A stretch of 64,000 nt of DNA from Streptomyces sp. SKN60 (GTDB lineage: Bacteria; Actinomycetota; Actinomycetes; Streptomycetales; Streptomycetaceae), in the NCBI RefSeq assembly GCF_026236535.1, contig NZ_JAHTMW010000020.1:1-64000 (forward strand), given 5' to 3'. The notes below the pieces were generated by a model. It did not search any database. It saw only the letters and a program-made list of their open reading frames with translations, and was not told the origin of the DNA. How positions within the stretch are numbered: position 1 is the first letter of the stretch; each line of letters begins with the position of its first letter. The position numbers and the translations under genes were made by a program. Positions 32,355-40,747 of the stretch are shown here, piece after piece.

Positions 32355-33491
32355 TCAGCTCCTCTCGGCCGGCCGCGCCCCGCACGAGGCCCGCACCCGC
32401 AGCCGCGGCAGCAGGCTCAGATGCTGCCGTACGGGCTCCTCGCCGTCGCCCGCGGCGGCGCCCGTCAGCCGCTCCACCAGGAGTTCCGCGGCGGCCCTGC
32501 CCACCTCGCGCTTGGGCGGGGCGACCGCCGTGAGCGGGGTGTCGGCGAGCGCGGCGACCTCGTCGTCGTACGCGATCAGGGCCAGGTCCTCCGGGACCCG
32601 CACCCCGAGCTCGGCGAGCCGCTGCACGATCTGGATCGCGTCCACGTCGTTGTGCACGAGGGCCGCGCTCGCCGTCCCCGAGGTCACCGCCGTGTGCAGC
32701 GCCCGGACCGCCGCCTCGAACCCCGCCGGGTCGGTCTCGGCCGGTACGGAGTCGATGACCGGGTGCGGCGCGGCCAGGTCCAGGGTGCCGAGCGCCTCGG
32801 CGTACCCGGCGCGCACCGCGAGCGCCGTCGGGCTGTCCCCGCGGGCCACCAGGAGCGGGGTCGCGTGGCCGAGGCCGAGCAGGTGGCGCAGGGCGAGCAG
32901 CACTCCGTGGGCGTGGTCCGAGGACACCCGGTCCAGGTCGTCGAGCGCGCTGCCCGGCACGGCCCGGCGCTCCAGGAGCACGGTCGGCACCGCCAGTTCG
33001 GCCGGCCAGTCCCCGTACGCGAGCCGGTCCTCCGGGCCGCGCCAGCCCGGCGCGACGAGCACGCCCTCGGCGCCCGCCGCGATCAGCCCCTCGGCGCGCG
33101 CCCGGTCCTCCTCGGGCCGGTAGTCCGAGATCCGCAGCACGAGCCGCGCGCCCGCCCGCGCGGCGGCCTCGTGCGCGCCCCGGATGACCTCGGCGAAGTA
33201 GTAGCCGGCGGACGGCGCGAGCAGACCGAGCACCGGGCCGCCGCCCGCCGCGGGGCCGGCCGGGCCCTGCGCGCGGGGCCAGGACACCTGCCCGTGCACC
33301 CGGTCGAGCAGGCCCTTGGCGGCCAGCGCCTCGACGTCCCGGCGCGCGGTCACCGGGGAGACCCCGAGCAGCCCGGCCAGGTCGGAGACCCGGGCGGTGC
33401 CGCGCTCGCGCACCAGGGCCAGCAGTCGGTCGTGTCGTTCGGCAGCACTCTCGCGCACGGTGCGGTTCCCCCTTGCGGTGGTGGTGGTCAC
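32355..33491 (-). CDS. DeoR-type HTH / LacI-type sugar-sensing transcriptional regulator
   Basis: A 378-residue repressor-like protein. Residues 15-70 are a DeoR-family winged helix (RHDRLLALVRERGTARVSDLAGLLGVSPVTARRDVEAL as a continuous helix-turn-helix), and residues 85-370 are a periplasmic-binding-protein-like sensor domain as in LacI (PVLGLLAPSAGYYFAEVIRGA, then ALVHNDVDAIQIVQRLAELG and LALIAYDDEV). It sits between the transporter operon and the divergent DUF2264/beta-helix operon and presumably controls both in response to the imported sugar. GTG start at 33491. Confidence 0.9.
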   Translation of the reverse strand: MTTTTARGNRTVRESAAERHDRLLALVRERGTARVSDLAGLLGVSPVTARRDVEALAAKGLLDRVHGQVSWPRAQGPAGPAAGGGPVLGLLAPSAGYYFAEVIRGAHEAAARAGARLVLRISDYRPEEDRARAEGLIAAGAEGVLVAPGWRGPEDRLAYGDWPAELAVPTVLLERRAVPGSALDDLDRVSSDHAHGVLLALRHLLGLGHATPLLVARGDSPTALAVRAGYAEALGTLDLAAPHPVIDSVPAETDPAGFEAAVRALHTAVTSGTASAALVHNDVDAIQIVQRLAELGVRVPEDLALIAYDDEVAALADTPLTAVAPPKREVGRAAAELLVERLTGAAAGDGEEPVRQHLSLLPRLRVRASCGARPAERS

Positions 33492-33511
33492 CCGACCTTA
33501 GACCAGGCCGA

Positions 33512-33550
33512 AGCGAAATGATCGAACGGAAGGAATTTCGATCATTCGCT
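33512..33550. promoter_or_regulatory. Candidate operator in the divergent control region
   Basis: AGCGAAATGATCGAA (33512-33526) and TTCGATCATTCGCT (33537-33550) are inverted copies differing by one base, 10 bases apart. It lies 21 bases before the regulator gene and upstream of the DUF2264 promoter, so it could serve autoregulation and divergent control. Confidence 0.65.
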
Positions 33551-33560
33551 CCGTCCCCTC

Positions 33561-33589
33561 TTGACGTTCGATCGAAGCGTCCTCAGGAT
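33561..33589 (+). promoter_or_regulatory. DUF2264 operon promoter with embedded palindrome
   Basis: TTGACG (33561-33566) and CAGGAT (33584-33589) with a 17-base spacer. The perfect palindrome TTCGATCGAA (33567-33576) sits directly behind the -35 box and shares the GATCGAA core with the other two sites, a position suited to repression. Confidence 0.55.
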
Positions 33590-33630
33590 TCCGGGCGACG
33601 CCGACGTCCCAGCGAGTTCCAGGGAGCATC

Positions 33631-35448
33631 ATGCCCACGCCGCCCGAGAACCGTGAGCTCAGTCCCCGTACGGGGTGGACCCGGGCCCACTGGGAGCACA
33701 CCGCCGACCGGCTGTTGCGCGCCGTCCGCCCCCACGCCTCGCCCCGCGGCGCACTCATCGACCTGCCCGGGCCCCGCCCCAGCTGGTCGGGACCGCGCTC
33801 CGACGGTCTGGAGGGCTACGCCCGCACCTTCCTCCTCGCCGCCCTCCTCGGCGACCCCGCCCACCTCGACCGCTACGCCGAAGGCCTCGCCGCCGGCACC
33901 GAGAAACCCGGCGGCGACGACCCCGAGTCCTGGCCCCTGATGACCGACACCCGGCAGGCGATCGTCGAGTCCGCCTCCGTCGCCCTCGCCCTGCGCCTCA
34001 CCCGCGCGCGGCTCTGGGACCGGCTCGACGAACCCGTCCGCGAGCGGATCGCCGACTGGCTGCTGCCCGCCCTCGACCCCTCCCCGGTCGACAACAACTG
34101 GTGGCTCTTCGGCCTCACCGTCGCCGGCTTCCTCCAGGACGCCGGCATCGAGACCGACCGCGCCGCCGCCACCATCGACCGCTCCCTCGACCGGATCGAG
34201 CAGTGGTGGCTCGGCGACGGCTGGTACAGCGACGGCGACAACCGCGCCTTCGACCACTACAACCCCTGGGCCCTGCACTTCTACCCGGTGCTGCACGCCC
34301 ACCTCGCCGGCGACCGCGCGCTCCTCGACCGCTACGGCCCCCGGCTGCGCGCCCAGCTCGACGACCACGTGCACCTCTTCGACGGCAACGGCGCCCCCGT
34401 CCCGTACGGGCGCTCCCTGATCTACCGCTTCGCCGCCGCCGCGGCCCCCTGGCTCGGCGCCCTCACCGGCCACACCCCGCTGGGCCCCGGCGCCACCCGC
34501 CGGCTCGCCTCCGGCGCCCTGCGGCACTTCCTCGACCGGGGCGCCACCGACGAGCGCGGACTGCTCACCCTCGGCTGGTACGGCCCCTACGGGCCGGCCG
34601 TCCAGGGCTATTCGGGCCCTGGCTCCCCCTACTGGGCGTCCAAGGGCTTCCTCGGACTCCTCGCCCCCGCCGACCACCCCCTGTGGACCGCCACCGAGGA
34701 ACCGCTGCCCGCCGAACGCGCCGACACCGTACGGCCCCTCGGCCCCACCGGCCTGCTCGTCCAGACCACCGCCGCCGACGGCCTGGTCCGTCTCCACAAC
34801 CACGGCAGCAACCACGTCGGCAGCACCGCGTGGGGCACCGACGACGAGCCCGGCTACGCCCGCTTCGCGTACGCCACCCGTACGGGGCCCACCACCGGCC
34901 CCGACCCGGCCGACAACCACTTCGCGCTGCTCCGCCCCGACGGCACCGCCACCACCCGCGGCCCCGCCGTCCCGCTGGGCGCCGGCCCCGACCGGGCCGC
35001 CTCCCGGCACACCCCGCTGCCCGGCGTCCGGGTCCTGTCCGCCACCCTCGCCCACGGCCGCGCCGAGCTCCGCGCCCACCTCGTCCTCGGCGCCCCGGGG
35101 GGGACCCCCGTACGGCAGACCGGCTGGACGACCCACGCCGACGATCCCGAAGCGCCCGTCTCCCAGCTCCACCCCGTCCACGGGTACGGCCCCGAGGTCG
35201 CCGAACTCCCCACCGGCGCCACCCTCCAGGGCCCCGGCCCGACCCGTACCCCCGCCCTCACCGGCACCACGAGCGGCCCCGAGTCCCTCTTCGTGGCCCT
35301 CGCCTCCCTTACGGGAGAACCCGAACCGGCCCCCGTGGCCGACCTCGCAGACGTCCGGGTCACCGGCCCGCGCACACTCACGGTGACCTGGCAGAACGGC
35401 ACCACCGCAGATCTCGATCTCGACTTCTCTGACGCGGAGGATCAGTGA
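33631..35448 (+). CDS. DUF2264 domain protein
   Basis: A 605-residue cytoplasmic protein (no signal peptide). The N-terminal 400 residues have the helical-repeat look of an (alpha/alpha) barrel with VDNNWWLFGLTVAGFL, WWLGDGWYSDGDNRAFDHYNPWALHFYP broken into aromatic-rich motifs, and YGRSLIYRFAAAAAPWL; the C-terminal 200 residues are beta-rich. DUF2264 proteins sit in polysaccharide-utilisation loci and resemble glycan-processing enzymes; the activity of this one is unknown. The stop overlaps the beta-helix start (GTGA, 35445-35448). Confidence 0.88.
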   Translation: MPTPPENRELSPRTGWTRAHWEHTADRLLRAVRPHASPRGALIDLPGPRPSWSGPRSDGLEGYARTFLLAALLGDPAHLDRYAEGLAAGTEKPGGDDPESWPLMTDTRQAIVESASVALALRLTRARLWDRLDEPVRERIADWLLPALDPSPVDNNWWLFGLTVAGFLQDAGIETDRAAATIDRSLDRIEQWWLGDGWYSDGDNRAFDHYNPWALHFYPVLHAHLAGDRALLDRYGPRLRAQLDDHVHLFDGNGAPVPYGRSLIYRFAAAAAPWLGALTGHTPLGPGATRRLASGALRHFLDRGATDERGLLTLGWYGPYGPAVQGYSGPGSPYWASKGFLGLLAPADHPLWTATEEPLPAERADTVRPLGPTGLLVQTTAADGLVRLHNHGSNHVGSTAWGTDDEPGYARFAYATRTGPTTGPDPADNHFALLRPDGTATTRGPAVPLGAGPDRAASRHTPLPGVRVLSATLAHGRAELRAHLVLGAPGGTPVRQTGWTTHADDPEAPVSQLHPVHGYGPEVAELPTGATLQGPGPTRTPALTGTTSGPESLFVALASLTGEPEPAPVADLADVRVTGPRTLTVTWQNGTTADLDLDFSDAEDQ

Positions 35449-36980
35449 CCCGACGCCGTACGTACGCCGCCCTCACCGCCCTGGCACTCCCCCTGCTTGC
35501 CGTCGCCCCGACCGCCCCGACCGCCCACGCCGCCATCCCGCCCGGCGACCGCCACCACGTCGACTGCACGGCGGCCGGCCCCGGCGACGGCTCCGTCCAG
35601 CACCCCTGGACGACCCTGGCCGAGGCCAACGCCCACCCCTACGGGCCCGGCGACAGGCTCCTGTTCAAGCGCGGCACCACCTGCACCGGCACCCTCGATC
35701 CGCGGGGCGCCGGCTCCGCCGCGTACCCCTTCACCATCGCCGACTACGGCACCGCGCCCGGCCGCGCGGTCATCGACGGCGGCGGCGCCCACGACGCCGT
35801 ACTCCTCGCCAACACCCCGTACACCCGCCTCACCCGCCTGGAGATCACCAACGCGGCCGCGCCCGGCAGCGAGCGCAACGGCGTCCGCCTCCGGCTCGCC
35901 GACTTCGGCGCCGCCAGGGGCATCACCCTCGACCACCTCGCCATCCACGACGTGCGCGGCGGCGACTTCAAGACCCTGACCGGCTCCAGCGCCATCCACA
36001 TCGCCGTCGAGGGCACCGACGTGCCCAGCTGGTACGAGGGCCTGGACATCCACCACAACGACATCAGGGACGTCGACCGCGAGGGCGTCTACTTCAAGTC
36101 CCGGTTCTCCAAGCGCGATCTGGTCGGCAACCAGCAGGACCCGAACGCCTACCCCGGAGCCTGGACCCCGAGCCTCGGTGTCCGTGTCCACCACAACACC
36201 CTGACCTCGATCGCCGGCGACGGCATCAAGCTCGACACCACCCGCGGCGCCCGCGTCGACCACAACCGCCTCGACGGCTTCCAGCTGCGCTCCAAGGCCG
36301 CCAACGCCGGCATCTGGACCTTCAACACCGACGACACGGTGGTCGAGTACAACGAGGTCTCCGGCGGCGGCAACACCCGCGACGGCATGTCCTTCGACGC
36401 CGACGGCGCCTCCAAGGGCACCGTCTTCCAGTACAACCTCAGCCACGACAACAAGGGCGGCTTCCTGCTGATCTGCCCCTACAGCGGGGCGCAGACCCTC
36501 GACACCGTCGTCCGCTACAACCTCAGCACCGACGACGGCGCGCGCCTCGTCCAGAACTGCTGGGGTCCCATTCTCAACACGAAGATTTACAACAACACCT
36601 TCGTCAGCCGGACCGCCGTCCCCGGCCATCTGGTCCAGGACGACGCGGGCAGCCCCGCCACTACCCGCCACGAACTCGCCTTCAGGAACAACGTCTTCGT
36701 CAACCAGGGCGCCCCGGGCGGTTACGCCTTCAAGAACCCGACCCCCGGGCTCACCTTCGACCACAACCTCTTCCACGGCATCACGATGACCCGCCCGAAC
36801 CCCGGCGGTCTCACCGCCGACCCGCTGCTCCGCCCCGACCTGCGCCTCGGCGCCGGATCCCCGGCCCTGTCCGCCGGTGTCCCGATCGAGGACAACGGCG
36901 GCAGGGACTGGTTCGGGAACGCCGTGTCGGCGACGGCGGCCCCCAACATCGGGGCGTACGAGGGACCGGGCGTGAACTGA
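35445..36980 (+). CDS. Secreted right-handed parallel beta-helix protein
   Basis: A 511-residue exported protein: signal peptide RRRTYAALTALALPLLAVAP with cleavage after AHA, then about 450 residues of parallel beta-helix repeats with Asn ladders (HHNDIRDVDREGVYF, VHHNTLTSIAGDGIKL, VEYNEVSGGGNTRDG, IYNNTFVS). Such folds are polysaccharide lyases, glycosidases or epimerases. It is coupled to the DUF2264 gene and probably degrades an extracellular glycan whose fragments the neighbouring ABC system imports. The exact activity is unknown. Confidence 0.88.
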   Translation: MTRRRTYAALTALALPLLAVAPTAPTAHAAIPPGDRHHVDCTAAGPGDGSVQHPWTTLAEANAHPYGPGDRLLFKRGTTCTGTLDPRGAGSAAYPFTIADYGTAPGRAVIDGGGAHDAVLLANTPYTRLTRLEITNAAAPGSERNGVRLRLADFGAARGITLDHLAIHDVRGGDFKTLTGSSAIHIAVEGTDVPSWYEGLDIHHNDIRDVDREGVYFKSRFSKRDLVGNQQDPNAYPGAWTPSLGVRVHHNTLTSIAGDGIKLDTTRGARVDHNRLDGFQLRSKAANAGIWTFNTDDTVVEYNEVSGGGNTRDGMSFDADGASKGTVFQYNLSHDNKGGFLLICPYSGAQTLDTVVRYNLSTDDGARLVQNCWGPILNTKIYNNTFVSRTAVPGHLVQDDAGSPATTRHELAFRNNVFVNQGAPGGYAFKNPTPGLTFDHNLFHGITMTRPNPGGLTADPLLRPDLRLGAGSPALSAGVPIEDNGGRDWFGNAVSATAAPNIGAYEGPGVN

Positions 36981-36987
36981 CCACCCG

Positions 36988-37022
36988 TAAGGCCCCTAAG
37001 GCCCCTAAGGCCCCTAAGGTTC
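36988..37022. repeat. Tandem 9-bp repeats (TAAGGCCCC)
   Basis: Three perfect copies of TAAGGCCCC (36988-37014) and a degenerate fourth lie directly after the beta-helix stop, between convergent genes. Confidence 0.8.
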
Positions 37023-37043
37023 CTGAGGTCACTTCGGGCCGCC

Positions 37044-37817
37044 CTACTTCGGCCCGTACTTGCGGCCCGCCTTCGACGACACCCCGCCGAGCAGCCCGCG
37101 CGGGGCCAGCTTCACCACACCCATCAGCGCCTTGTACCGGGGATCGGGGATGGACAGCGTCCGTCCCCGGGCCAGGTCGGCCAGGGCCGCGGCCACCAGC
37201 TTGTCGGCGTCCAGCCACATCCAGCCCGGGATGTTGTCCGTCCCCATCCCCGCCCGCTCGTGGAACTCCGTCCGCACGAACCCGGGGCACAGCGCCATCA
37301 TCCGCACCCCGCTGCCCGCGAGGTCGCGCGCCGCGCCCTGGGTGAACTGCACGACCCACGACTTCGACGCCCCGTAGGTGCCGCGCGGCACGAACGCGGC
37401 GACGGAGGCGACGTTCACGACCCCGCCGCGGCCCCGGGTGCGCATCGAGGCGGCCGCCGCGGAGGTCAGCCGCAGCACCGCCTCGCAGTGCACCTTCAGC
37501 ATCGTCAGCTCGTCCGCCATGGACACTTCGAGGAACCGGCCCTTGTTGCCGAACCCCGCGTTGTTCACGAGGAGATCGACCGGCCGCTTGGCGTCCGAGA
37601 GCCGGGCCTCGACCGCGGCGATCCCGTTCTCCGTGGACAGGTCCGCGGCGAGCACCTCGGCCTCGATCCCGTGCCGGTCGTGCAGTTCGGTCGCCTGCTC
37701 GCGCAGCCGCTTCACGTCGCGCGCCACGAGCACCACGTCATGTCCGTCCGCGGCGAGCCGCCGTGCGAAGGCGGCGCCGATACCGGCGGTGGCCCCCGTG
37801 ATGAGTGCAGTCGTCAT
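37044..37817 (-). CDS. Short-chain dehydrogenase/reductase
   Basis: A 257-residue classical SDR. The dinucleotide fold is TALITGATAGIGAAFARRL, the structural motif LLVNNAGFG, and the catalytic Ser/Tyr/Lys lie in VASVAAFVPRGTYGASK. After the core the sequence ends in a basic tail (APRGLLGGVSSKAGRKYGPK). The substrate is unknown; proteins of this type (YqjQ/DltE-like) are common in actinobacteria. ATG at 37817 matches the family start. Confidence 0.9.
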   Translation of the reverse strand: MTTALITGATAGIGAAFARRLAADGHDVVLVARDVKRLREQATELHDRHGIEAEVLAADLSTENGIAAVEARLSDAKRPVDLLVNNAGFGNKGRFLEVSMADELTMLKVHCEAVLRLTSAAAASMRTRGRGGVVNVASVAAFVPRGTYGASKSWVVQFTQGAARDLAGSGVRMMALCPGFVRTEFHERAGMGTDNIPGWMWLDADKLVAAALADLARGRTLSIPDPRYKALMGVVKLAPRGLLGGVSSKAGRKYGPK

Positions 37818-37933
37818 AGGCGGCACGTTAACTCGCGCCGGGTGAACGCCGTGTGCGGGAAATCGTCGGGTCCGCGGCGGGCGCGGACCCGGGGTCACTC
37901 CGCGTCGCCGCCCGCGTACGTCCCGCCGCCTGC

Positions 37934-38608
37934 CTACTTCTCGGTGCCCGCGTACTTCTCCGTGTACGTACGGGCGAGGCCGAGCAGCCCCGACTCCATC
38001 CACTCGGCCGCCACCAGGGTCTCCGGCAGCAGCGAGCGGTCGCGGACGGCCGCGTGGTGCAGCCGGGCGACGGTGACGCCGTGCGCCGGGCGGTGCACGA
38101 TCTCCATCGGGTCGCCGGCCCGGATCTCGCCCGGGACCACGACCCGGAGCAGCGCCCCCGGCCCGGCCGCCGACTCGTTGAAGCGGCGCACCCAGCCGGA
38201 CTCCTCGACGAAGCCCGCGAACGTACGGCACGGGATGCGGCCGCCGGTCACCTCCACGACCACGGTGTCGCCGATCCGCCAGCGCTCCCCGATCAGGGCG
38301 TTGTTGACGTCCAGGCCCCGGGTGGTGAGGTTCTCGCCGAACTGTCCGGGCGTGAAGGTCCGGCCGAGCTCCCGCTCCCAGGCGTCCAGGTCCTCGCGGG
38401 CGAAGGCGTAGAGGGCCCGGTCGGGGCCGCCGTGGAAGCGCAGGTCGCACACGTCGTCGCCCTCGACCCCGCTCGCCCCGCCGGGAAGCGGCGCCTCGAC
38501 CCTTACGGGTCCCTCCACCGGACGCTTGTCGATCCCCGACGTCCCGGAAGGGGCGTTGGTGTACTCCACGGTCTTGGCCTGGCCCACGTTCACGCTCAGC
38601 AGCTCCAT
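37934..38608 (-). CDS. MOSC domain protein
   Basis: A 224-residue protein with the MOSC (molybdenum cofactor sulphurase C-terminal) fold, related to YiiM-type proteins: CDLRFHGGPDRALYAF, GENLTTRGLDVNNALIGERWRIG broken across conserved loops, and VTGGRIPCRTF containing the conserved cysteine. YiiM relatives act with molybdenum cofactor on N-hydroxylated bases; the role here is inference. ATG at 38608 has TACGCT 6 bases upstream and no Shine-Dalgarno, so the transcript is probably leaderless. It diverges from the lysR gene. Confidence 0.88.
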   Translation of the reverse strand: MELLSVNVGQAKTVEYTNAPSGTSGIDKRPVEGPVRVEAPLPGGASGVEGDDVCDLRFHGGPDRALYAFAREDLDAWERELGRTFTPGQFGENLTTRGLDVNNALIGERWRIGDTVVVEVTGGRIPCRTFAGFVEESGWVRRFNESAAGPGALLRVVVPGEIRAGDPMEIVHRPAHGVTVARLHHAAVRDRSLLPETLVAAEWMESGLLGLARTYTEKYAGTEK

Positions 38609-38620
38609 GGGGGAAGCGTA
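38609..38620 (-). promoter_or_regulatory. -10 element of the MOSC gene
   Basis: On the minus strand TACGCT (38620-38615) lies exactly 6 bases before the ATG at 38608. Confidence 0.5.
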
Positions 38621-38654
38621 GCCAGCGAGTGGTCCAGACCTCAAAGGGATTTCT

Positions 38655-38676
38655 TTGGATTCGCGGTCGAGTCCAA
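38655..38676. promoter_or_regulatory. Probable LysR operator between MOSC and lysR genes
   Basis: TTGGATTCG (38655-38663) and CGAGTCCAA (38668-38676) form a dyad with 8 of 9 paired positions and a 4-base centre. It lies 9 bases upstream of the lysR -10 box and 35 bases from the divergent -10, the classic LysR autoregulatory arrangement. Confidence 0.6.
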
Positions 38677-38684
38677 GATTCGCT

Positions 38685-38696
38685 TATGCTCGATAC
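38685..38696 (+). promoter_or_regulatory. -10 element of the lysR gene
   Basis: TATGCT (38685-38690) is exactly 6 bases before the ATG at 38697, predicting a leaderless transcript. Confidence 0.55.
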
Positions 38697-39629
38697 ATGA
38701 TCGAGGCCCGCCACCTCCGCGTCCTGCGCGCCGTCGCCGCCACCGGCTCGTTCTCCGCCGCCGCGCGCGAACTCGGCTGCACCCAGCCCGCGGTGAGCCA
38801 GCAGATGAAAGCGCTCGAATCCTCCGCGGGCACCCCGCTCCTCGTGCGCACCGGCCGCGAGATGCGGCTGACCCAGGCGGGCGAGGCCCTGGTGCGGCAC
38901 GCCTCCGGCATCCTCGCCGGGCTCACCGCCGCCGAGGAGGAGGTCGCCGCCATCGCGGGCCTGCGGGCCGGCCGGGTGCGCCTGGTCTCCTTCCCCAGCG
39001 GCAGCTCCGCCCTGGTCCCCACCGCCCTCGCCGCGCTGCGCGCCGCCCACCCCGGCACCCGGGTCTCCCTGGTGGAGGCGGAGCCGCCGCGCTCGGTGGA
39101 GATGCTGCGCGAGGGCGACTGCGACGTGGCGCTCGCCTTCCGGTACGGGTCGGGGCCGGCCAACGGCGCCGACGCCTGGGACGACCTGGTGGTCCGCCCG
39201 CTGCTCGCCGACCGGCTGGTCGGCCTGGTCCCCGAGGCGCACCGGCTGGCCGGCACCGGCTCGGTCGCGATCGGCGAACTCGCCGAGGACCCCTGGATCG
39301 CGGGCTGCCCGCGCTGCCGCCGCCAACTGGTCGACGTCTGCGAGACGGCCGGCTTCACCCCGCGGATCGACTTCGCCACCGACGACTACCCGGCCGTGGT
39401 GGGCCTGGTCGGCGCGGGCCTGGGCGTGGCGGTGCTTCCGGAGCTCGCCATCGACTCCGTACGGCCCAGGGGCGCCGTCACCGTCACCGTGGAGCCCGCC
39501 GTGGAGCGGGAGATCGTGGCGCTCACCCTTCCGGACCTGGCACAGGTCCCGGCGGTCGCCGCCACGCTCGACGAACTCACCCGCGCCGCGGCCCGCATCG
39601 GCCGCACCCCGGAGCCCGCCGGAGCCTGA
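38697..39629 (+). CDS. LysR-family transcriptional regulator
   Basis: A 310-residue LysR protein: winged helix at residues 3-62 (RHLRVLRAVAATGSFSAAA, then GCTQPAVSQQMKALE), linker helix, and a two-lobe effector domain from about residue 90. CPRCRRQ in the second lobe is a local Cys pair that might matter for sensing. ATG at 38697 (MIEARHLRVLRAV) matches the family; the frame is open a little upstream. Likely controls the divergent MOSC gene and itself through the dyad at 38655. Confidence 0.93.
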   Translation: MIEARHLRVLRAVAATGSFSAAARELGCTQPAVSQQMKALESSAGTPLLVRTGREMRLTQAGEALVRHASGILAGLTAAEEEVAAIAGLRAGRVRLVSFPSGSSALVPTALAALRAAHPGTRVSLVEAEPPRSVEMLREGDCDVALAFRYGSGPANGADAWDDLVVRPLLADRLVGLVPEAHRLAGTGSVAIGELAEDPWIAGCPRCRRQLVDVCETAGFTPRIDFATDDYPAVVGLVGAGLGVAVLPELAIDSVRPRGAVTVTVEPAVEREIVALTLPDLAQVPAVAATLDELTRAAARIGRTPEPAGA

Positions 39630-40068
39630 GGCCTGTGCGCCGTTCGAGTGACGCGCGGTCGCGTCCGTACGGGTGGTCCCGCCCTCGGCCGTACGGGTGA
39701 GCCGCCCCGCTGCACCGGCCGAGCGTGAACGGGCGTACGGGCGTGCGCCCCCGGGCCGTACGGGTGAGGCCGTGCGGGCCGTCGGAGTGAGCGGCGGGCG
39801 GCCGTCCGGGTGAGGGCCGGTGGGCCGTGCGGGGCACGACCCCGCACCGGGCCGCCGCCGTACGGGACGGCCGGGTCGGGCCGTCCGGGTGACGGGCCCC
39901 GGGCTCAGGGCCGGTCCGGGAGCCGCCTGCGCCGCACGGCCGCACGCCGTACCCACGCCGCACGTCCCCGCGCCGCACGCCCCCGGGCCGCGTGCGGTGC
40001 GGGGCACGTCACGTCACATCACGTCACTCGAAAGTCCTGCGCAGAAACGTTCCTTCAGGCGTGTGTCG
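39630..40068. other. Non-coding stretch with degenerate repeats
   Basis: No convincing gene is seen. Variants of GGCCGTACGGGTGA recur (for example near 39688, 39754, 39799 and 39881, the latter two with TCC in place of TAC), and the right end has CACGT-type repeats (about 40005-40030). This lies between the convergent lysR and whiD ends. Confidence 0.5.
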
Positions 40069-40437
40069 TCAGACGTGCGTCGTCAGGCCGGCGGGACCGG
40101 CCGCGGACGCCCGGGCTGCCGCCGCCGTCGCCGACGCGGCCGCCGTGGTGACCAGGCGATTGCGCGCCCGGCCCATGAGTTCCTCGCGTTCGTCCTCGGT
40201 GAGGCCGCCCCAGACGCCGTAGGGCTCGCGTACGGCGAGCGCGTGTGCCGCGCACTCCGCGCGCACCGGGCACCGCATGCAGACCTCTTTCGCCGAGTTC
40301 TCGCGCGCACTCCGTGCCGCGCCGCGCTCTCCCTCGGGGTGGAAGAACAGGGAGCTGTCGACCCCGCGGCAGGCCGCGAGGAGCTGCCAGTCCCACAGAT
40401 CGGCGTTGGGTCCGGGAAGGCGGGAGAAATCTGCCAT
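40069..40437 (-). CDS. whiD: WhiB-family iron-sulphur regulator WhiD
   Basis: A [4Fe-4S] Wbl protein needed for late sporulation (spore septation and maturation). The 122-residue protein has the four cluster cysteines at positions 23, 53, 56 and 62 (in LLAACRG and EVCMRCPVRAEC), matching the spacing known for WhiD, and the turn YGVWGG. The start MADFSRLPGPNADLWDW is characteristic. The C-terminus carries an Ala-rich tail (TTAAASATAAAARA), somewhat longer than I recall for the S. coelicolor protein. It diverges from bldM, as in other streptomycetes. Confidence 0.93.
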   Translation of the reverse strand: MADFSRLPGPNADLWDWQLLAACRGVDSSLFFHPEGERGAARSARENSAKEVCMRCPVRAECAAHALAVREPYGVWGGLTEDEREELMGRARNRLVTTAAASATAAAARASAAGPAGLTTHV

Positions 40438-40450
40438 TGCGCTTGTCCCC

Positions 40451-40478
40451 TTGAAACCGTTGAAACCGTTTCGAACGG
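40451..40478. repeat. Tandem 9-bp repeat in the whiD leader
   Basis: TTGAAACCG occurs twice back to back (40451-40459, 40460-40468), followed by TTTCGAACGG whose first bases complement the repeat. It lies 14-41 bases before the whiD start. Confidence 0.7.
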
Positions 40479-40508
40479 ATAGGTGGGCGGGTGGATGGCT
40501 GATCGAAC

Positions 40509-40561
40509 GGGGGCCCTTCGCCCCCCGCTGGGTCTCGGGTTCCCGCTCTCGCGGGTTCGAG
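40509..40561. promoter_or_regulatory. Two adjacent hairpins upstream of whiD
   Basis: GGGGGC/GCCCCC (40509-40514 with 40520-40525) and CCCGC/GCGGG (40542-40546 with 40551-40555, extended by CTCG/CGAG at 40534-40537 and 40558-40561). They lie in the 471-base whiD-bldM intergenic region, which has no other gene; if whiD is transcribed from further upstream they would form in its leader. Confidence 0.4.
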
Positions 40562-40747
40562 TCCGACCGTACAACTACTGACTGAGTAGATGTAAATATG
40601 ACTCATTGCGAATCTAGCCACAGACACCGCAAAAAGGGAAGAAAACCCGCTAAATGGGGCATAGCTTCGGGCGAAGGACGGATGACCTGCGACGCTCTCC
40701 TCCGCGTACGGTCCCTCACGTAGAGTGCCGAAGGCGGCCGTCCGACC

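Noticed and set aside
36988..37022. Short tandem repeats as a CRISPR array
   Set aside because: Units are 9 bp, directly adjacent without spacers, and no cas genes are present.
40500..40510. TGATCGAACGG also present in the sugar-locus operator at 33519-33529
   Set aside because: The second half-site is missing near whiD, and one shared 11-mer in 64 kb of biased DNA is plausible by chance.
40551..40566. GGTTCGAGTCC, identical to a tRNA T-loop motif
   Set aside because: The T-stem does not pair beyond two bases, no acceptor, D or anticodon arms are found around it, and no CCA follows.
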